NCBI GenBank assembly: GCA_015075105.1
Contig: JABTUZ010000002.1
Coordinates: 1-64,000, forward strand
DNA: 64,000 nt
Source: Leptospiraceae bacterium
GTDB lineage: Bacteria; Spirochaetota; Leptospiria; Leptospirales; Leptospiraceae
Direction: 5' to 3'
Shown: positions 7,784 through 16,802 of the stretch, in pieces
Layout of the letters: the number at the start of each line of letters is the position of its first letter
Numbering within the stretch: the stretch's first letter is position 1
Translations under genes and position numbers: made by a program
Notes under the pieces: model-generated
What the model was told of the DNA's origin: nothing
Seen by the model: only the letters and a program-made list of their open reading frames with translations
Database searches by the model: none

Positions 7784-10700
7784 AAAATATAGTTCAGTTT
7801 TTTATAGAAAGGAAAATGGTATTGGATATTTTTCTTGCAGCGCTTTTTCTTTTTGGGTATTTCAGTATTGTAAACTCTAAAAAAGAAGGTTTTCCTGAAA
7901 TACCACTAAATAAAATTTTTGTACAAACAATTGTACCAGGTGGTTCGGCTAAGGATATAGAAATCAATGTAACTTCAAAGATTGAAGACCAGATAAAAGA
8001 AGTAGAAGGGATCAAAGAAATTATATCTTATTCAGAAGAAGGTGTTTCAAAGATTGAGATACAAGGCTTAGAAAAACTAAAACCCAGTCAATTTCAGAAG
8101 TTATTTTCAGATATTGAAAATGCAATTTCTAAGATAGATGACTTTCCTACAAATATAAAAGGCAAGCCGTCTATTTGGGAGGTCAAATCTTCTGATATGC
8201 CTGTTATGGAAATTGCCTATACAGGTGAGTATAAAAACCTAAAACCTTATTTAGAGGATTTGAAAGAAAGATTAAGGGTCTTAAAAGGTGTATCTAAAAT
8301 AGATATTATCGGTTTGGGTGATGAAGAAATACTGATCAAAGTAGACCCAGTGAAAGCGAGAAACAATTTTTTGGATTTAAGAGCTATAGCAAATTCATTA
8401 AAAATGCGTAACCAAGAAGGCTCCGCAGGAATCATTTACTCAAACGAAGGAGAAAAAAAAGTTACCCTAGAAGGAAAATATAAAACTACAACCGAATTAC
8501 TAAATACTGAATTAGTTACAAATGAACTAGGAAACTCTATCAAACTAAGAGACGTAGCACAAATTGAATTTACACCAGAAGATAAAAAGCTAATCGTTAG
8601 AAATAATGGTAAACCGGGTGCGCTTCTTGCTATAAGAAAATTAGGCTCTGAAGACTTACTAAAAACTGTAGATAGGGTAAATGAAGTTTTAAAAAAAGAA
8701 ATCTTACCAGATGGGGTTGAGTCTTTGGTTTTGTTAGATCAATCTACACTTACAAGAGATAGAATTAATCTACTTGTTGGAAACTCTATCATGGGTTTTA
8801 TTTTAGTAGTTTTAGTATTATTTTATTTTTTAAATTTTCAGACTGCATTTTGGACTGCATTCGGAATTCCTTTTTCTTTGCTTGGAATGTTGATATTTTT
8901 AAAAGTCATGGATATTTCTATAAACCTAATTTCACTTGCTGGATTTATTATTATCATAGGTATGCTTGTGGACGATGCAGTAGTTATTGCAGAAAAGTAC
9001 AACACTAACTTAGAATCAGGAATGGGGAAAATTGACTCTGCGGTAAATGCGGTTCAAAGAATGTGGGCTCCAGTTGTTGCATCGGCTCTTACTACTATGG
9101 TTGCATTTGCCCCACTATTTTTGGTAGGTGGGTTTCCGGGTGCTTTCATCTGGACTATTCCTTTAATGGTGATCGTCGGGTTAAGCGTCTCTTTAAGTGA
9201 AAGTTTTTTTATACTCCCTTCTCATTTACTCCATTCGAATATTAAAAAAGTACAGCAAAAAAAAATTATGGAAGTACTCGAAAACTTATACAAAAAAAGC
9301 CTTATCTGGGCTTTACTGAATAAGTTTAAATTTCTTTTTACTGCGACCGTACTTCTGTTTCTCTCTCTATTCCTATTGAAAAATTATGTAAAAAAAGATC
9401 CTTTTCCTCAAGACGCTGCGGAAGGTTTTTTTGTAAATTTAACATTTCCACTTGGTTATACCTCAATTCAAACAGAAAGTAATTTACAAAAAATTGAAAA
9501 CTTTTTATTAAATATGCCTAAAGAAGAAATTTTAGGCCTAAGTTCTAGGATTGGTGTGCAAACAGAATCCAGCACCATAGATCGCGGAATCCAAAATAAT
9601 TTAGCGACCATATTTGTGTATCTTACCCCTTACCAAAATAGAAAAAGAACTGCAAACGAAATCATGGAAAACTTACGGTCTGAAATAAAAAAATTAAATG
9701 CGAAAGATAGTTTTCAGTACTCTTTGAATTTAAAAAGAATCGGTCCCCCCATGGGAAAGGATATTGAGATACGAGTCATATCAAATAACGATAGCCTAAG
9801 AGAAAAAAAGGTTAAGTCTATAGAAGAATTTTTAAAAAACAGCAAAGGCGTAAATAATATAGATACAAATTCTATTCGAGGTTTAGACGAGTATGTGTTG
9901 AAATTGAATTATCTTGTATTGTCTGTGGTTGGGCTTACCGCAGAGGATGTTTTAAACTCGATACGAATTGCTATTAATGGGATTGTAGTTACAGATATGT
10001 CTAGAACAGATGACACGGTAAATTTACGAGTATTGCTCGACGACAAAATCCATTTCAACGATTTAAAGAAAAATGATCAAGATTCTATTCAGGCAAAAAA
10101 TTTACTTCCTATTAAAAATAAGCAAGGAAATTTAATCAATTTAGACCGCATGATAAATATCCAAGAGAAAACCTCTCTTGCATCTGTGAAGCACATCAAT
10201 TCTATTCGTGCGGAGATTCTCACTGCTGGTGTAGATCAAGAAATAATTTCTCCTGTAGAATTAATGGACTTAGTTAGAAAAAATTTTCCAGACGAGAAAA
10301 ACCTACAAATTCAATTTTCAGGGCAGCCACTTGAGACAAATTTAATTTTTTCAGGGCTAACCACCGCAGCAATTTTTGCAATTCTTGGAATTTACCTTAT
10401 TATAGCGCTTATTTTTCAATCATACACAAGGCCTATTGTAGTTATGCTTTCTCTTCCATTTATGGCTATAGGGTTAGCCTTTGTACTTGTCACCCATAAT
10501 ATTCCTGGCTCTATGATGGTTGGTGTGGCTGTTGTAGGTTTACTTGGGGTTGTAGTCAATTCTTCCATTGTACTTGTGGATACTATTCGCGAGCTTGGAG
10601 ATAAAAAAAAGTTTGATATTCAAACGATAACCGAGGGAAGCGTATCAAGGCTTAGACCAATATTTTTGACAACAACTACTACAATCCTTGGAGTAATGCC

Positions 10701-10893
10701 TACAGGCTACGGGATTGGAGGTTACGACCCATTTTTATCCCACATGTCTTTGGTATTGGCTTATGGTCTTTTATTTGCTACAATGATAACTTTATTTATC
10801 GTACCGATTTTACTTTTAATAGAAAATTCGATTCCTAACCCATTTCAGGGTAGTAAAATAATGAAAATCTTTTCAAAAAAACTTGCAGAATAA
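7780..10893 (+). CDS. RND-family efflux transporter, MarR-coupled
   Basis: A 1037-residue RND permease. It has a first membrane helix at about 14-32, a periplasmic loop, TM2-6 including the conserved VDDAVVIAEK (TM4, near residue 398), a second loop, and TM8-12 with a second N-S-S-I-V-L-V-D stretch. It is quite divergent from the pump at 54-3227 and lacks adjacent adaptor and outer-membrane genes. Translational coupling to the MarR gene points to inducible expression. Whether it exports drugs, lipids or another envelope component cannot be read from the sequence. Confidence 0.9.
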   Translation: MKNIVQFFIERKMVLDIFLAALFLFGYFSIVNSKKEGFPEIPLNKIFVQTIVPGGSAKDIEINVTSKIEDQIKEVEGIKEIISYSEEGVSKIEIQGLEKLKPSQFQKLFSDIENAISKIDDFPTNIKGKPSIWEVKSSDMPVMEIAYTGEYKNLKPYLEDLKERLRVLKGVSKIDIIGLGDEEILIKVDPVKARNNFLDLRAIANSLKMRNQEGSAGIIYSNEGEKKVTLEGKYKTTTELLNTELVTNELGNSIKLRDVAQIEFTPEDKKLIVRNNGKPGALLAIRKLGSEDLLKTVDRVNEVLKKEILPDGVESLVLLDQSTLTRDRINLLVGNSIMGFILVVLVLFYFLNFQTAFWTAFGIPFSLLGMLIFLKVMDISINLISLAGFIIIIGMLVDDAVVIAEKYNTNLESGMGKIDSAVNAVQRMWAPVVASALTTMVAFAPLFLVGGFPGAFIWTIPLMVIVGLSVSLSESFFILPSHLLHSNIKKVQQKKIMEVLENLYKKSLIWALLNKFKFLFTATVLLFLSLFLLKNYVKKDPFPQDAAEGFFVNLTFPLGYTSIQTESNLQKIENFLLNMPKEEILGLSSRIGVQTESSTIDRGIQNNLATIFVYLTPYQNRKRTANEIMENLRSEIKKLNAKDSFQYSLNLKRIGPPMGKDIEIRVISNNDSLREKKVKSIEEFLKNSKGVNNIDTNSIRGLDEYVLKLNYLVLSVVGLTAEDVLNSIRIAINGIVVTDMSRTDDTVNLRVLLDDKIHFNDLKKNDQDSIQAKNLLPIKNKQGNLINLDRMINIQEKTSLASVKHINSIRAEILTAGVDQEIISPVELMDLVRKNFPDEKNLQIQFSGQPLETNLIFSGLTTAAIFAILGIYLIIALIFQSYTRPIVVMLSLPFMAIGLAFVLVTHNIPGSMMVGVAVVGLLGVVVNSSIVLVDTIRELGDKKKFDIQTITEGSVSRLRPIFLTTTTTILGVMPTGYGIGGYDPFLSHMSLVLAYGLLFATMITLFIVPILLLIENSIPNPFQGSKIMKIFSKKLAE

Positions 10894-10919
10894 AATGCTT
10901 AAGCAAATTTTTATATATT

Positions 10920-11606
10920 ATGGGAACTCAAAATATAACTTCTATACTAAATGTAATTTTTAAATTACTCGGTATTAGTTTAATAATTGGGAGTAGTTTT
11001 TTTATAATTGCATATATTCAAGAAACAAGTTTTAAGGTAGGGTCAAACTACGGACCAAGTACTAAAGTGTCAGAAGATAGTCCGATTGGTTTTTGGGGAC
11101 TTAGCTTAGGAGTTTGGTTTCTTGTTTTATCTTGGGCTATTCAAAGTAATAGTAGGTATTCATTTATTACTCGTATTTTATTTACTATAATTTCATCGGC
11201 TCTTCCTATTTTTACACTTTTGTATTTTTTAAATAAGCCCTCTCCATATTCAAGTGCAATCCATGCACTCTATGATAAAAATGAATCTTACTTTAAAAAT
11301 TGGGATACGAGTAATCTTTCAAAAAAAGAATTGTCCTCTTTGTTTTCAGAAAGCATCCGTCATCGTGAGCCAAAAATCGGAAGGCTGATTGCCGAGTATA
11401 TTCAGCCTTTTACTTTTGCAGACGAAATGGATGATTTTGTATATTTATCTGCTATTACCTGTCAAGAGGAATTTTTTAAAATAATAAAAGAAAATAACCC
11501 GTCTCTTTATTATGCCCAAGAAAAAAATATAGAAGAAGTTTTAAAATCCAACTGTAAAAATTCAAACCTAATAAAAAAAATCCAAGGTCTATTCACAGTA
11601 AAATAA
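10920..11606 (+). CDS. Three-helix membrane protein with a soluble C-terminal domain, unknown
   Basis: Not recognised. It has 228 residues with membrane segments at about 11-32, 56-74 and 84-105, followed by a mostly helical, charged domain (110-228) with two cysteines (about 156 and 212). It starts 26 bases after the RND gene on the same strand, so it may be co-transcribed with the pump. There is no detectable enzymatic motif. Confidence 0.55.
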   Translation: MGTQNITSILNVIFKLLGISLIIGSSFFIIAYIQETSFKVGSNYGPSTKVSEDSPIGFWGLSLGVWFLVLSWAIQSNSRYSFITRILFTIISSALPIFTLLYFLNKPSPYSSAIHALYDKNESYFKNWDTSNLSKKELSSLFSESIRHREPKIGRLIAEYIQPFTFADEMDDFVYLSAITCQEEFFKIIKENNPSLYYAQEKNIEEVLKSNCKNSNLIKKIQGLFTVK

Positions 11607-11682
11607 ATTTCATTTTCTTAAATCTATGAAATTACTACGAAAAACCCTTTTCAAATATTGTAGTAATAGAAAGTCTAACCTT

Positions 11683-12741
11683 ATGAAGAAAAAAGAAATT
11701 GCTATAATCGTATTTTACCTTATAGGAGTATATTTTTTCATAGATTGCAAGTCTGGAAAAGAGAGAAAGGATTTGAAGCCGCATTATACTGAAAACGGGT
11801 TTAAAAACCCATCAAGTAAGTTTATTCGCCATGGGTTTGGTGCGATGGTGAAATGGAGATGGAATAGAGATGAGTTGATTCAGTCTTCAACCGATCCCAA
11901 AAATTACCAATTTGCACAAATAAAAAATGACGGAAAAATTCTTCGTGAAAATAATTCAAATTTTTCTGCAACTTGGATAGGACACGCAACCGTTCTTGTT
12001 CAAATAGAAGGTAAAAATATTTTAACCGACCCTATCTGGTCAGACAGATGCTCTCCCGTAAAATTTGCAGGGCCTAAGCGTTATACGAAACCGGGCGTAG
12101 CTTTGGATGATCTTCCAAAAATTGACTTAGTGATTATTAGTCATAATCATTACGACCATTTAGACACAGAAACTTTAATTGCACTGGAAAAAAAATTCCA
12201 ACCTCTGTTTCTTGCAGGTCTCGGTAACGAAAAATTTTTAAAAAACCTAGGGCTCTCAAAAGTGAAGGAGTTAGACTGGTGGGATGAAGTCCAAGAAAAA
12301 GAGATGAAAATTACTTTCACTCCTACTCAGCACTTTAGTGGAAGAAAAATTACAGACCTCGATAAAACTCTTTGGGGAAGTTATGTGGTATCCGGTATAA
12401 AGAAAAAATTTTATTTTTCGGGGGACACTGGATATTTTGAAGGGTTTAAAGAAATTGGAGAAAAATTCCCCGATTTAGATTTGGCTATTTTACCAATTGG
12501 GGCTTACGAACCAAGGTGGTTTATGAGTCCAATGCACGTTGACCCACACCAATCTGTTCAGGCATTTTTAGATCTAAAAGCAAAGTACATGATCCCTATG
12601 CACTATTTAACTTTTGTATTAACCGATGAAGCCTTAGATGAGCCTCTGCGGTTAGCTTACAGTGAGTTTGAAAATAGAAATATCTCTCTCGAAAAATTAT
12701 TAGGATTAAAAATCGGAGAGAGTTTTTTCTTTGATGAGTAA
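11683..12741 (+). CDS. MBL-fold hydrolase, NAPE-PLD-like, probably a lipoprotein
   Basis: Metallo-beta-lactamase-fold hydrolase resembling N-acyl-phosphatidylethanolamine phospholipase D and UlaG-type enzymes. Visible motifs are TWIGHATVLVQ, LTDPIWSDRCSP, the metal-binding SHNHYDHLD, a FSGDTGYF aspartate, and later histidines in SPMHVDPHQ and MHYLTF. The ATG at 11683 begins a clean signal sequence ending FFIDC, a plausible spirochaetal lipobox. An upstream in-frame ATG at 11626 adds 19 residues and is less likely. Probably a periplasmic or surface enzyme; its substrate, perhaps a phospholipid, is inferred. Confidence 0.8.
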   Translation: MKKKEIAIIVFYLIGVYFFIDCKSGKERKDLKPHYTENGFKNPSSKFIRHGFGAMVKWRWNRDELIQSSTDPKNYQFAQIKNDGKILRENNSNFSATWIGHATVLVQIEGKNILTDPIWSDRCSPVKFAGPKRYTKPGVALDDLPKIDLVIISHNHYDHLDTETLIALEKKFQPLFLAGLGNEKFLKNLGLSKVKELDWWDEVQEKEMKITFTPTQHFSGRKITDLDKTLWGSYVVSGIKKKFYFSGDTGYFEGFKEIGEKFPDLDLAILPIGAYEPRWFMSPMHVDPHQSVQAFLDLKAKYMIPMHYLTFVLTDEALDEPLRLAYSEFENRNISLEKLLGLKIGESFFFDE

Positions 12742-12757
12742 GATTTAGAATTCTATT

Positions 12758-13477
12758 TTAATTGCATTTTCCATCTATATCGCAAGAGTCACCTTCTACT
12801 ATCTGTATCTTTGGATTTGAGTTTTCTTTTTTCCATTCTGAGTAAGATTTTTCTAAGACCTCTAAAAATATTTCCGGTTTTTGTGCGCCGGACACTGCGT
12901 ATTTTTGATTAAACACAAAAAAAGGAACTCCCGTAACCCCGATTTGGTTTGCTTCCTGTAGGTCTGATTTTACTAAGTAGGAGAAATTATCATCGCTAAA
13001 AATATTTTTTAATTCAGACTCATCTAACCCGATTTCTTTTCCTATGTCGATTAAATTTGCAATATCAGCGATATCTTTATTTTTTGTAAAATAAGCATAG
13101 AAAAGTTTTTCTTCTACTTCGTCACCAAGCCCTTTTGATTTCGCAAATTGGATTAAGATATGGGCTTTGAAAGAATTTACTACTACTGAGCCTCGTAAAT
13201 TATAATCTAAACCTACACTTTTTGCATAATTTGTCACACTGTCCAGCATAGAGTTGACTTGTGCTATACTCATTCCTTTTCTTTTAGAAAGATATTCCAC
13301 TTGGTTCTCTTTCGCTGCTTCAGGTGCTTGTGGGTCTAATTGGTAGCTTTTCCAGATAAGCTCAACTTCACTGTTTTCTTTAAAATTTTTTAGAGCAGTT
13401 TCGTATTGTCTTTTCCCGATATAACAAAAAGGACACAATACGTCACTCCAGACTTCTACTTTCATTTTAGTTTCCAT
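12758..13477 (-). CDS. DsbA-family oxidoreductase, FrnE type
   Basis: A 239-residue thioredoxin-fold protein with the active site CPFC (residues 15-18) directly after the first strand, a long helical insertion and the cis-proline loop GVTGVPFFVFN. There is no signal peptide, so it is cytoplasmic like other FrnE/2-hydroxychromene isomerase-like DsbA proteins. The C-terminus has an additional CDIDGKC pair. It probably handles disulfides or glutathione-type chemistry under stress. It converges with the NAPE-PLD-like gene across only 16 bases. A second possible start (ATG at 13465) is four codons in. Confidence 0.85.
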   Translation of the reverse strand: METKMKVEVWSDVLCPFCYIGKRQYETALKNFKENSEVELIWKSYQLDPQAPEAAKENQVEYLSKRKGMSIAQVNSMLDSVTNYAKSVGLDYNLRGSVVVNSFKAHILIQFAKSKGLGDEVEEKLFYAYFTKNKDIADIANLIDIGKEIGLDESELKNIFSDDNFSYLVKSDLQEANQIGVTGVPFFVFNQKYAVSGAQKPEIFLEVLEKSYSEWKKENSNPKIQIVEGDSCDIDGKCN

Positions 13478-13509
13478 ATTTTTTTTTCTCCATATAAATT
13501 TTAAAAAAA

Positions 13510-14361
13510 TTAACTGATGATAAAACTCCTTTCACTAAAAGCAGGTAGTGTTGAAGGCTTTTCATAAAAAAATTTTATATCTTCTTTTTCATCTGAAAGC
13601 CCAAGTGCGTATAACACAGGTACAAAATGATCTGGTGTAGGTGCTGCTAATTTACCTAGTTTATGGCTTGTTTCGTAATTTATAATTTCAGTAAAATTCC
13701 TTTTTTCAATTTGTTTTTTTATCCAAGTATCATATTCTTCTTCCCAGCTATATGGGGTCATATCGTTGTTTTGCATTTTTTGCCCTGCTAGCTGCAAATT
13801 ATGGATAAGCGAACCACTACCAATAATCAATACATTTTTTTGCCTAAGAGGTTTTAATAGCCTCCCTAATTCAAAATGGTACTCAGGCTTTGCAAAATAA
13901 TTTATACTCAACTGAAAAACAGGAATGTTTGCATTTGGGAATAAATGCATAATTATAGGCCACGCGCCGTGGTCTAATCCCCAATCGGCTGTTTCTGTTA
14001 CACTAGGAATTATATTTTTTACTTCGTGTGCAATTTCTGGAGAGCCTTTAGCACTGTAGTAAACTTCATAATGCTCTTTTGGAAAACCATAATAATCATA
14101 AATTTGTTTCTGCTCGATAGATGCATTTACGAATGTACCTTTAGTGCACCAATGAGCAGAAATAACTAATGCACATTTTATTTCATAGTTTTTTTGTAAG
14201 TAAACTCCTAGTTCAAATAAAGCACTCCAAAACTCTCGTTTGTCTCTTGGTATTGGAATATCAAATGGATTTCCGTGAGACGTAAAAATTACTGGCATTT
14301 TTGTATTTTGTGTAGGGAGTGTATCAGTGATTTTTTTTAAACCAGCTAAATTTATATTCAT
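13510..14361 (-). CDS. ygiD: Extradiol aromatic-ring dioxygenase, YgiD/DODA type
   Basis: A 283-residue member of the class III extradiol dioxygenase family whose characterised members include 4,5-DOPA dioxygenase. The family zinc/iron ligands are visible: SHGNP (His near 29), SAHWCTKG (near 71) and WGLDHGAWP, plus a downstream GSGSLIHN histidine. The physiological substrate in bacteria is uncertain. It is 32 bases downstream of nothing else on its strand and is followed by the FrnE-type gene, so the two may form a small unit. Confidence 0.85.
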   Translation of the reverse strand: MNINLAGLKKITDTLPTQNTKMPVIFTSHGNPFDIPIPRDKREFWSALFELGVYLQKNYEIKCALVISAHWCTKGTFVNASIEQKQIYDYYGFPKEHYEVYYSAKGSPEIAHEVKNIIPSVTETADWGLDHGAWPIIMHLFPNANIPVFQLSINYFAKPEYHFELGRLLKPLRQKNVLIIGSGSLIHNLQLAGQKMQNNDMTPYSWEEEYDTWIKKQIEKRNFTEIINYETSHKLGKLAAPTPDHFVPVLYALGLSDEKEDIKFFYEKPSTLPAFSERSFIIS

Positions 14362-14491
14362 AGATTTTAAGGCTTACTTAAGCTATTTTAGATACACAAA
14401 TTAATACTTACAATTTACACTTTTAGTGTTTTAGATGCCTATATTTCAGCCAAGCTACCAAAATTTTAAAGTAATGCTGTTGCTTACTATA

Positions 14492-16156
14492 TTAGACTAA
14501 ATCAAATCTTTTATAAATTGATTTTTCTTCCATAAAAACTCTTCTAGGACTCCAATGTAAATTTTTTCCGATTCGAGTTAAGATTTTTTTGATTACAGTC
14601 GGGTCAGACTTACCTATGTTTGCTATCCCTGATCTTCTAAACAAAATATCTTCTGCAAATACAATATCTTCATTTTTGCAAATAAAATCAATTTCTTCCG
14701 GATAAAAAACTTCACCGTTTTCTAATTTATAGAATTCGTGTAAATTTGTATCTAAAGGAAGAGAAAATGTATCACTTCCATACCTATTTATTAGAGTCTC
14801 TAATTTTACTGAATCTAATTTAGGAAATTTTTTTGCTACGTCTTTTATCAAAGTTTTTTGGTCTGAAAAATTCCCACCGGATAAAGCTATTTCTTTTGTC
14901 TGACAAGGCTTATATTTGCCGGGTAAAAATTCTGCAAGTTTATTTACAAGCTCTTCTGCCACGCCTCTACTTGTAGTGTATTTTCCTCCAAGTGCTGCAA
15001 AAAATCCATTCATCCCGAAGTCTTTATAATCCACGATTTCAGTTTTTCTGGATGCGCTATAGGTATTGTCGGATACGTTAGACGACTCCTCAACTAAGGG
15101 ACGTAAACCCCCGTAAAAATTCAAAACATCCTTTTCTCCTAGATTTCCATTTCCATAAGAATAGTTCACCTCGTCTAAAAGTTCTAAAATTTCTTTTTTA
15201 GTGACCCTCATGCTATCCGGGTCGTCTTTATACACAGTGTCTGTTGTACCTATAATGTTACGATTTCTCCAAGGCAGAACAAATAGATGAGTACCGTCTT
15301 TTTTCTTTAGCACTACAGACTTGTCTGAGGTAATTTTCCTAATTACAGCATGGATTCCTTTGGAGCGAACTAAAACTTTTTCGGAATGAACTCCAGCAAT
15401 ACTTTCTATAAAATCTGCATAAGGACCTGAGGCGTTTACAACTGTCTTAGAACGAAGAATGCTTTCTTTTCCACTAATTGAATCAGTCACATAGATTAGA
15501 AAATTCCCGGAAGACTCTTTAGCTATCTTAGTTACTTTTGTATAATTTAAGGCGACTCCTCCTTTTTTTCTCGCAGAAAAAATAAATTCTGTAGTGTGCC
15601 TTTCAGGGTTATAATTTGCGTAGTCGTAGTAAACTATCGAGCCTACAAGATTTTCTCTTTTTAGTTTTGGATCTTCAGCAATTGTTTGCTCTCTTGTCAA
15701 TAAAAACCTATTTGGGATAATTAGGTCTTCTGTGATTCCTTCGTTTCTATTCTTAGAAATAAAATCCGCAAAGCTTAAACCCAATCGCATAATAGTTTTT
15801 TCCATAAAAGAATAGAGCGGTATCATCATGGGTAAAATTCTCATAGAGTGTGGAGAAATTTTTGCTAAAAGCTTTTTTTCATAGAGAGATTCTTTTACAA
15901 GGCCAATCTCAAGATTTTTTAAATAGCGTATCCCTCCGTGAATTAGTTTTGAGGTAGCTTGACTTGTCTTAGATGCATAATCGTCTTTTTCTAAAAGAAT
16001 AGATTTCATTCCTCTAAGAGTAGAGTCCCAAAGAATATTCGCACCTGTAATCCCCCCACCTACAATGAGTACGTCAAATACTTCATTCGAGTAGTTTGAA
16101 GCATATTGTTTTCTATTTGAAGGCTTGCTTTGAATTTTTCTTCCCAATTGTTTCAT
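14492..16156 (-). CDS. glpD: Glycerol-3-phosphate dehydrogenase, FAD-dependent
   Basis: A 554-residue GlpD. The dinucleotide-binding GGGITGANILWD lies near residue 33, LIHGGIRYLK follows, and the C-terminal DAO-C domain ends the protein. It oxidises glycerol-3-phosphate to dihydroxyacetone phosphate at the membrane and passes electrons to quinone. The ATG at 16156 has AAAGGAA before it, supporting this start although it overlaps the TetR gene by 44 bases. It is the last gene of an AGPS-like/TetR/glpD operon, so its DHAP product may feed either glycolysis or ether-lipid synthesis. Confidence 0.92.
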   Translation of the reverse strand: MKQLGRKIQSKPSNRKQYASNYSNEVFDVLIVGGGITGANILWDSTLRGMKSILLEKDDYASKTSQATSKLIHGGIRYLKNLEIGLVKESLYEKKLLAKISPHSMRILPMMIPLYSFMEKTIMRLGLSFADFISKNRNEGITEDLIIPNRFLLTREQTIAEDPKLKRENLVGSIVYYDYANYNPERHTTEFIFSARKKGGVALNYTKVTKIAKESSGNFLIYVTDSISGKESILRSKTVVNASGPYADFIESIAGVHSEKVLVRSKGIHAVIRKITSDKSVVLKKKDGTHLFVLPWRNRNIIGTTDTVYKDDPDSMRVTKKEILELLDEVNYSYGNGNLGEKDVLNFYGGLRPLVEESSNVSDNTYSASRKTEIVDYKDFGMNGFFAALGGKYTTSRGVAEELVNKLAEFLPGKYKPCQTKEIALSGGNFSDQKTLIKDVAKKFPKLDSVKLETLINRYGSDTFSLPLDTNLHEFYKLENGEVFYPEEIDFICKNEDIVFAEDILFRRSGIANIGKSDPTVIKKILTRIGKNLHWSPRRVFMEEKSIYKRFDLV

Positions 16157-16802
16157 TGTGATTTTCCTTTAATAAGATTCCGTGAAAAAAAACTTTCTCG
16201 ACAAATTGAAAGAATTTTTCTTTTTCTGTGATTTCTTTTACAAAGTGATTTTCAATAATTACATCTACCACTCCCCTTAACATTCCCCAGCCCGTACCGA
16301 CTAAAAAATATATATGGTGGTCTTCTATAAGACCTTCGTTCCTTGCTTCATTGTAAATATTTTCCATTAATTCGATTCGCTTTTTTCTTTCTTCTTCCAA
16401 TTCTTTTAAAATCTTTCTTGAAATATTTTCTTTTTTAACAGAGGATTCTATAACTCGTGAAATAAAATACTCATCCGGGTGGCTCAAGCAATGCTCCAAG
16501 TATTCTCGAATTACGAGTTTCATTTTTTCTAATGAATTGCGATTCGGACATATATTTTCTATTTTTAGTCTGAGTTTTTTATACCACTCCGTTAAAATTT
16601 TTGCCATGATTTCGTCTTTACTTTTGAAATGGAGATAGAGAGTAGTTCTACCTATTTCCATTTCGTTAGAGATCATTTCCATAGTGGAAGAAAATATCCC
16701 AAACTTGTAGAATACTTTCTTTCCGGCTTCTAAAATTTCAGCCTCTCTTTTTTGGAAATTTCTTTCTTTTCTTTCTTTGATTCCCAAAAGTTTAAAGCCC
16801 AA
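16113..16802 (-). CDS. TetR-family transcriptional regulator in the glpD operon
   Basis: A 229-residue regulator with the TetR helix-turn-helix at about residues 18-65 (GIFSSTMEMISNEMEIGRTT, LYLHFKSKDEI) and a helical sensor domain. It overlaps the AGPS-like gene upstream by 11 bases and glpD downstream by 44 bases, so all three are one transcript. A perfect TGACAC-A-GTGTCA palindrome upstream of the operon is the obvious operator candidate. An acyl or alkyl lipid precursor as ligand is a reasonable inference, not seen. Confidence 0.85.
   Translation of the reverse strand: MGFKLLGIKERKERNFQKREAEILEAGKKVFYKFGIFSSTMEMISNEMEIGRTTLYLHFKSKDEIMAKILTEWYKKLRLKIENICPNRNSLEKMKLVIREYLEHCLSHPDEYFISRVIESSVKKENISRKILKELEEERKKRIELMENIYNEARNEGLIEDHHIYFLVGTGWGMLRGVVDVIIENHFVKEITEKEKFFQFVEKVFFHGILLKENHNETIGKKNSKQAFK

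Noticed and set aside
14427-14439. ACACTTTTAGTGT as another copy of the repeat family
   Set aside because: It matches only a short simple hairpin. None of the core or longer modules is present around it.
16113-16156. 44-base overlap of TetR and glpD as a sign of a wrong glpD start
   Set aside because: The glpD ATG has AAAGGAA at a good distance, and no better start lies before the FAD-binding motif.
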